From: Sweltsa coloradensis
Lineage: Eukaryota; Arthropoda; Insecta; Plecoptera; Chloroperlidae
DNA length: 64,000 bases
Direction of reading: 5' to 3'
Assembly (NCBI GenBank): GCA_024449915.1
Contig: JAMZAV010001046.1
Span: 723,211-787,210 of the forward strand
The stretch's first letter is position 1. Every line of letters begins with the position of its first letter. A program made the position numbers and the translations under genes. Below, piece by piece: positions 36,001 to 45,000 of this stretch. Below the pieces are notes generated by a model that saw only the letters and a list, made by a program, of their open reading frames with translations, did not search any database and was not told the DNA's origin.

Positions 36001-39000
36001 TAAATTAAATAATAGGACTGGACAAACTTTAATTCAAGTAAGAATAAAAAGGCTTTGTAGCATCTATAAACACAACACTATTTTCATGTACCATATCTCG
36101 GTAATCATGAAGACCTTTTTTAGGAACACAATTAAAATTAATGTAGCCACTTAAAACATTTTAGAATACAATGCTAGACTAATTCTCCATAGTAAGGAAA
36201 AATCCTATTTTTGTAAAATTAGCATTTTGTTTTTGTAGCATTGTAAACAAAGTATGTTCACCGATTTAGTAACAGTAACACTACATTTCCATCCTCTTTT
36301 TAGAAAAATTTTTATGTGAGAAGCAATATAGTGCAACTTCTGAAATTTGATATTTTCATGATTTCATTTCAAAATGGAACTAAAAAATATATACCTCAGC
36401 ATCTGTCGCTGAGAACTGGCTGATCTGTCGCTTGTTTTCCGCCTCGTCGGCTCCTAGGGTGAGCGAGCGCGGGCCACCCTCGCGCCAATAACACTCTCGT
36501 AGCGGCGTGTAGGAGCTCGGGTTGCGCAGGAACACTTTCAAGCCATGTTTCTTGGGTGAAACAAAACAAACAGGACATTTTGAAGAAGTTTGAAAGGGAT
36601 AGTTAAGGCTAATTGGGAAAATATAGTGAATGGTGCAATGTCCCCCAAAAAATCCAACTTCAACCAATTTTAAAAAAAAAACACCAGCGAGATTGTTTGC
36701 AGAGTTTCCCACATTTTGTCTTGACAATTTTCGATTGGTTGACCAAATAGGTCCGTGTTTTCACTTTTCAATAGTATGCTAATACTTTATTTTAAAAAAA
36801 AACATTTAATTCCAATTGATTAAAATATCAATCGAAGCTCTTCGAGAATTATTGAAGTATAACAAACACCGAAAAGAATGCATACATTTTGCAATATAGG
36901 TATAATAGTTTGTTTTTTTAAATAATTTCAATTTAACAAAAATGTGGATTGTGTCCTTAGGACCATGCAGCTTTCACGAATATTAACAAAAAATGTTTTT
37001 GACTAACATGCAGGGATGATGAATTACGATCAAATAATGTTTACAGCAAACAAAACCAAACATCTCATTTGTGTGACTCGTTGGTCCTGTAACTGTTCAG
37101 GCTTCAATCAGTTGTTGTCAATCCCCTGGAATGTTTGCAACCCTGCGGGTGCCCGCACACAGTACCTGGGTCTTACAATTTATTGTTAGACATGACCAAG
37201 GTGGAATCCTTGGTCACTCATGACAGAACGCGCCTACAGACTATGCTTTATAGCTCACGTTAGTATGAATCGGCAATGAGCAACTGTAACACTTGTATGA
37301 CAATATCGTGAATGATGTGATTATTTCGTCTTTGGCGAGGAATAGAAGGGAATTTTAAATTTGAACATTTTGCCCCCCGGATAATAAGCATTCACATCCC
37401 AAGAGCTTGCGGATGGTCAAAAATTTCAATTAACGTCCGAGGCCTCCGTTTCAGCGGTTATGGCAAAGGAACATATAAAACAAACATAAAAGATACAAAC
37501 AAACAAACAACACAAACAAAAAAACAAACAAAACCAGGTGGGGCGCTTAATTTTTCCCGCGCTATGGAGTCAAAATGGGGGAAACGCATCGGGCCTCGCT
37601 TTAGGATTTTGTCGCTTAATGGACAACGTTGTAGCCCCACCCGGTTTGGCAAATTGGCCCAAATGGTGACCCCCCGGCAAAATTATGCACAAAAAAATCA
37701 AAAAAATCGTAAAAGTACGATATTCATGAGAAATATTTCTTCGATTGTACCCAAAAACAATACAGCTCTAAGTTCAGAGATTTCGAAGGTCCTGTCAAAT
37801 TTTCTTTAAGATCGGATATGCCGTTTGCCCGGTAGAGAGCGAACAAACAGAAAAAAAAAAAAAAAAAAACACGAGCTAAATTTTTTGGGGGTCAGTGAAA
37901 TTGAAGTCTTCGCTTCGCTCATCCAAAAATACTAGCCCAGCCCCTTTGACCCTAAGGGTCACTAAAAACATTCGGTATCATTTTTTAAGAGTTTAATGAC
38001 AATGCCAAGAAAAACCACATGTAAATCAGAGTTCGTGTTTGGTTTTATCGTGAAACGTGTCACATGCACAGACGGACGGACAGAAAAGTGACGTTTATAT
38101 ATAGGAGTCCTTATTTGCTACCTTAAATAAAATATATATCATGTTAAAGACATACTTACTTTTAATTCCAAATCCTTATAGATTTGTGGTCGCAATAGAC
38201 TCAAAACATACGATGCTCTCGAAAACTTAAACCCCGGAACAATTTCTTCTGTGACGGCCGCTCCTCCAACAATATGGCGCCTCTCGAGCACACACACCGA
38301 CTTGCCGGCTTTTGCCAAGTATGCAGCAGCCACCAGCCCATTGTGACCTGAAAGAGAAACAATGTGATAGTCAGTGCTACAGTGGCGTAGCCAGTAGGGG
38401 GAAGGGAAATGCCCCTGCTGCCCCCTTGTTTTGGCGCCCCCTAAGCCTTTAAAAATTGTTCCACTTCAAAGTCACGAATACCAATACAATTGTTTGGTAC
38501 AAAAGAGGGTGTATGAAAAGAAACAATTTCATGATCAGCTTGCCGAAGATTCTCCTATCATGCTCCTATTGCATCTGCAAAAGACTATTTCAGGAGTGAG
38601 ATCTACTTCAAAGTTCTTTATGTTTTCACCACACTGCTGAAAGATCGCTTTGAAGATTTTCAGAACATTGCTTCAAATGTTTCCTGTTTAGAACCATCTA
38701 CTACAGAAGCATTATTCTAAAAGACATATAAAAACGAAATATAGCGCATTTTTTGTACAATTACGCAACATAAACTTATTCTCTTCCGTAGACCATACTC
38801 AACAACGCAACTCAGTATCAACTTTGGCCGGTTTCCATACTGGTAAATGAGCTTGGCTCTTTTTACGGTAGATCAAAGGTCACGCGTGTGACTTTTTTAT
38901 TTTCTTTGTTATCATATTATTGGTTCGCCCCAGATAGACTTAATGTAAATATAACAGCTTTTTAACAACATTTAACCCTAAGACCCCTGCATGCAGTGGT

Positions 39001-42000
39001 GGAACATCGATTTGTAGAACCGGATAATTGGGGTTCGAGTCCAAGTTGGGGTAAACTTTTATTTTTTGCATTTGCACAAAAAAAATGCTAAAAAGTTTAA
39101 TCCGAGATGGGGAAAATGATTTGTTTTGAAATCCATTTATCCCTCTCTAACGACCCCACTCCACCTGCAACCCCCCCCCCCACCCCTATCCCATGGTGCA
39201 GGATATGTCCAGCACGGGTCTGTCTGCTACTACATTCCCTATAGGTTAAAGTGTAGTGTACAAAATTATCTCCAACGGTTGACGCACCCGCCTATATTGT
39301 ATAAGAATATACATGGTTTTATAACACGTTTTGTTAAGTTTATGTACATGATGTTTACAATGCTTTCTGGTGTTTTGACCTTAAACTGAGATTAATATAC
39401 ATTTTACATTGAAGTACCGGTAACTTGAATGATAATAAGCATTCGTGGATTACAGCACAGTATCTATACTCAATGACAGTATGCACTATGCAGTTTTCTA
39501 AATTAACAACAAAAAAACAAACATTGTTAGGTCAAATTTTTTCAATGAAAGGAAAGTAATATTCTAGCTATCTAAGATTTGGCACCTTTTTACCAAAATT
39601 ACATTTCTCATTCACTTATTGGTGATACATTTTTCTCATTCCTTGCTTTATACCTTTCTTTGTGCAAAAGGTTAATAGCTTAATGTTGACACAGTATTAG
39701 AATTCATTCAAGCGAACGACATGCAAACTGCAAAGTGTTTATCCAAATTTGTCCACCTTGTATCAAATCTATCTTACTTTACCGGTAGTGCGATGGCTGA
39801 GAGAAGTTTCATCAGGCACAAGGCAATAGAAACAAACGCACGGTCAACCATGTAAAAAGGTCGTTTATCCAATTTATCATTGCTAATTATTGAGAGAAAC
39901 CTGGTCGAATCACTTGATTTTGAAAACGTAATAACAAACTTTGCAAACAAGACACTAAGAAGAAGAAAAACTCCTATAAACTATAAAGAACGTATTACTA
40001 ACGCACTCAAAGCAGGCAATTCTCTGAGCTGCAATGACCAGTGAAAGTTAGTGGAATACCGCAGTGGATCGACAGCTAAATAAATAATATATAAATGTAT
40101 GTATGTTGTCTATGCCTGTCAAACTTTAAAACATTTGTAATGTTTTGTAAACATGCTTAATATGAGTCGGTGCCCTCTAGACCCAAAACCTGGCTACGCC
40201 ACTGCAGTGCTAGCTACTTGTTTCCACCTCACACTATGCAGGGAATCACCACAATACACTGCATTTTGTACAGTGTACGTATAAGCTTTTTATATTGAAA
40301 GAGCTATTGGCTTATCGGTTCAGTCGGCATCGGCCTGGTGATGGGTGAAAAAAGTTCACCCGGAAATTTGTTTTGTGTAAAAAGTGGCGTGGCCTTGGAT
40401 AAAAGTTTTTAAATTTAATTAAAAGTCATTGGTGCATCTTTGGTGGACTGTAAGCCGCGCAACGTCCGATTAAGGCTCCCTGCCGCGTAGCACAATATAC
40501 ATTTGGACTTTGGTACTTGAAAGTTGACACTAATAATTGCAATGTCGAACGAAGACTTCAATTTCACGACCCCCAAAAAATTTACTCGTGGTGTTTTTGT
40601 TTTGTTTTTTTTTTGTTTTTTGTGTTGGGTTTTTTTTGTCTGTTTTTGTTAACTCTCTACCAGGCAAACGGATATCCGATCTATGTGAAAGTTGACAGGA
40701 CCTTCGAAATCTTCTGAACTTAGAGGTGTTTGTTTTTTGGGTACAATCGAAGAAATAGTCTCAATTGAATATCGTACGTTTTACGATTTTTTCCGATTTA
40801 GTGCGATATTTTCGTGCATTGAATTGACCTGCTAAACTTAAAATTTCACATAATTAATAATTATTATTCTTTCTAAGTAAATATAGTTAAAGTTCCGTAT
40901 AGGGAAGAACTTTTTAATATTTTCTTTTTTGACTTTTTGGGAATTTTTTTCTTGGCCAATTTGACCAAGGGTGGGGCTAACAACGTCATATTTACATGGA
41001 ACATTAAGGTTAATGGTTATGTAGTTACCTCCTTTGTAAAGAAAAGTGGAAAAATTAGCCGGCAATATAGAAATAGAAGCTTTTAATACGTTTTCTACGC
41101 TACCAATTACAATGACAAAAACAATGTAAACTGACATTTCATTACATGCTTAATTGCGCATGTAGACCTTGAGAAAAATGGGGGATTGGTTTCCCGAGTT
41201 ATTTACAATTTTTTAAAAAAAGACAATGAAAAACCACCCAAAATTTTTAAAGGGCCCTTTAAGTTTAGGGTGAGTTATTGGCTTTTCGTCGGTTTTCCAT
41301 TGAACAAGCTGGAATTTGTGGCGAAGCTCGCGCTCCTGGCTACCGTTTTGACGGGAGGGGTGAGTTCCTGGTTCAAGGTAGGCCCCACTCCAGGGAGTCC
41401 GCGGACAATTTCGCGCGATTTCTCGATCGTCCGCTTCTCTGGTCTGACAGGGGCTTAGGAACAAAACAAGCACTGCAAAAATAAAATATCCACGCAAAAT
41501 AACCTTTAAAAGCTCATCCTCAAGCGGCCTTTCTTTTTTTGCTTTTTTTTCCTATATAACACAATGGTAACACAAGTTTTCACCAGAAAGTTTAAACCTG
41601 TGGTGACGTAGCACATTGTTTTAACATTTTGTTTTGACATGGTGTTTTTTCTTTCTCTTTATATTTTGTGTGTGCCTATGTCTATGTTAATATGTTATTT
41701 CTATTTAATCTTTTACTTATTGTTTTTTTTTCATGACAAGTCTCAATTTTCAGGTTTTCACCAATACTGAATGTATAATGTGACGTTAAATAAATAAATA
41801 AATAAATAAATATCAAAAATATTATACATTTTCAAGCTAACCATATAATTAGCAGCCGTACTAGGGGAAGGAACTTTTCTAATGAACCCTTTTCATTTCT
41901 CGAACACTTTTTAAGGAACACAATCCCTTTTAGTTTTGAGAAACTTTTACGTGAGAAAATCCATATTTTCTGGGAACGTTCCTTTTACGATTGAAAAGTC

Positions 42001-45000
42001 TATTGCAGTTACGCATCCTTTGTTACGAATGGTAGATATGGTAGGGTCAAATATATTGATGGGGGGGGGGGAGACTGCGATTTCAATACGTTAACTACTA
42101 CCAATGGTATAATCACAACATATTAAATACTATTTTTATTTACATGTTTAATTGAACCAACACGTAACCTACAAAAATATAAAAAAGAACTTGAAATGTA
42201 AAAAGTAATTTTAAAAAATTGTTTAAAAACTAAATCCATACAAATTTTCAAATATAACTCTGCAAGCATCGCAGCAGCCATTAATGAGCCATCACGTAAA
42301 TAATAAAATCTGTGTTGGCAAAATAATGTTTATTTAAAGGATTTTATTTTTTGGAAGAATGCATGTCCTTTGAATTAGGGGAAGTTCTTTTTTTGCAGTG
42401 TGTCCCACTTCAGACGACTAGATACTTCTGATAGTAGGGAACCAATGTTTATTTAATTTATTGTTCATTGCGCAACACATTCAGAAAATGTGTTCAGAAG
42501 CTGAATGGCCAATATCAGCATTCTAGTACGATTGACTAAGGGAAGGTCACCCTTGGCTGAATCTAAGCGGCGTGCGGCGACTTGGTAACACGATATTGTC
42601 AAACTAGGTCGTCGAGATACCGTAGTTATCGAGTGGCAGCCAGTCGTAATATGACACCGGGCCGACTTGGCTAACCTTTCCCCTCTCTGTCTAGCGTGGC
42701 GCGCGCACCATGCTAACCCGGCTCAGTATGCGCGCGCATCACATAATGTCTGCCGCTCAGTTCAAAGAAATAGTTAACCTTATTGACTGAGGAAATAAAA
42801 TAAAAAAACCTTCAAAACCTTAACGTTTCTAATTAAAATATAAATTACTTTTACCCGGAAAGGAGTTTCTATTAACTATTATTTAAAATAAACAAAAAAT
42901 ACCTTCTAAATCTTTAACATTTCTATTAAAAAAAAAAACATTGTTGGGGGTTTGAACCAGCGCAGAGCGAACCCTACTTAGCAATCCCATCTGTTACCAC
43001 CATGCTACGGCGCACTGTGTACGTTGTCCGCCTATAAACGTATATAGTGGCATCGCAAGCGAGCCGTGAGCGCGCGGTGGTGGGGGAAGGTTAGCAAAGT
43101 CGGCCTTTAGATTCAACCAGCCAGTCGCCTGTGCAGTGCGCTCTCTTGAGCACCACGCCAAACTAACGTTGGCCCAGCTGCTCGACGAGTGTTCATGGCA
43201 GATCGGAAGTATTCTTTGGTGTCTGTGATTAGCAGGTAGTAAGATTATTTATTTATAGCTGAAGCTTTTCTCAGACTTTCAATAGGGTACTCATTGATAC
43301 TCATTGATATTGTGTTGGATCTGGATGGGCGTTTAAAAAACTAGACGGCAAGAATCAAGATGCAGTAGTTCATGCAGCCAAGGTCAAAGAGTTGGGCGGG
43401 TTTTGAGGAGGGAGGGGAAAAAAATGACTTGCACTGTTATGAATATTATCTCAGATGTCATTGTCAAGCATGGATATCTGTATATTATACACACAGCTAG
43501 ATAGAGGCATAATATAAACAATAAACATTACCCTTGCCATTACATTAACAGATTATCTATGCTTGTCTATGCCAATCCAAAATCGTCGTCACTCATCATC
43601 AAGCTCATACGTAGTAAATAGCAGTATCTTTGATCAAGCTAGTCAAACCATAGAGTTTGAGAGTACTATTTAAACTCCATGGTCAAACTATTAAAGTAAA
43701 ACCATTGAGTGACGATACCCACTGTACTGGTAATTCTTTAGAAAACGTCTTTATTTCAGTTTAAATTTCTAGACACCTATATGTATGATGTAGGCCTACT
43801 AATTATTATTGTAAGTCGTGTCGTACGTATAACTAAGCGGTATTATATACACGCTGCTTGTGTACTAAAGGGTTGCCGATTTTTTTGTAATAAAATCTTA
43901 TTTTTATGATACGTGTTCTGCATACACATCGGGTTGGGGGGGCATCGGATCGAAAATATTATGCGTTTGGTTCCAGATAATTATCTTGATTGATAAGCGT
44001 GGCGAAGACTTCAATTTTAACAGTTAGATTATATAGGCGAAAAAAGCTTGAGTGTTTTTATTGATGCCTTGTGTATGTTTTTTGTCTGTTCGCTCTCTAC
44101 CGAACAAGCACTGGATGAAATTTTTAGGGGACCTTAGAAATCTCTGAACTTAGAACTTTAACGTTGTTTGGTATCATCGAATAAATATTTCTAGTAAAAA
44201 TCGTACATAAACGTTTCTCCCCCCCCCCCCCCTATTTGTATTACAATTTTTCGTCTTATTGTTCACTCTCTACCGCACAAACGGCTACTCCAATCTTGAT
44301 GAAATAACACGAGAATTCGAAACCTTTGAACTTAAACTAGGAAAACGCTTAAGTCCCGCCACGTTGTTGGATGAGCGTAATTGGTGCATTGAGCTGCCAT
44401 GTGTTATGCGGATTTTCTGTTGTTCTGTGAAAAAATCATTACTTAGTCGAAGATTTTTTTTAAATAAAATAAAATAAAATAAAATATTAACTTAATTTTT
44501 TTAATAAATCGTAATTTTTAAAAAAGAAAAAAATCGTAAAATTGCAATTTTCATAAGAAATAATTATTCGATTGCGCTCAAATTTAACACGAGTATATTA
44601 ATTTATGAAATTAAGGTTCTGTGAAAAAATTATTACAATAGGATAAAGCATGTAGGTGTTATAAGTCGAAGAAATTTTTTAAAAATCGAAAAAAATCGTA
44701 AAATTGAGTTTTTTATAAGAAAAAATTTCCCGATTGCGCTCAAAAACGTGGCAGTTCTAAGTTCAGAGATTTCGAAGGCCTCCATAAAATTTCATCGCAA
44801 TCGGAGTATCGGTTAGTAGTGTTAACAAACACAAAAAACAAAAAAAAAAAACATTCCGGATTTTTTTCTCCAGTGTAGTGAAATGGAATCTTCGCTTCGC
44901 TCGCTACGCTCGCTACGCTCATCCAATAAATTTTCGTGGAAGCCTGCCCACAGGGTATACAATTACAACTCTAACTAGGTATGTTGCGGATAGAACATTT

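Noticed and set aside
36380..36394. Exon 3 read-through giving V-Y-I-F then stop
   Set aside because: The first two residues resemble the family, but a stop follows at once; an intron donor at GTATAT fits better.
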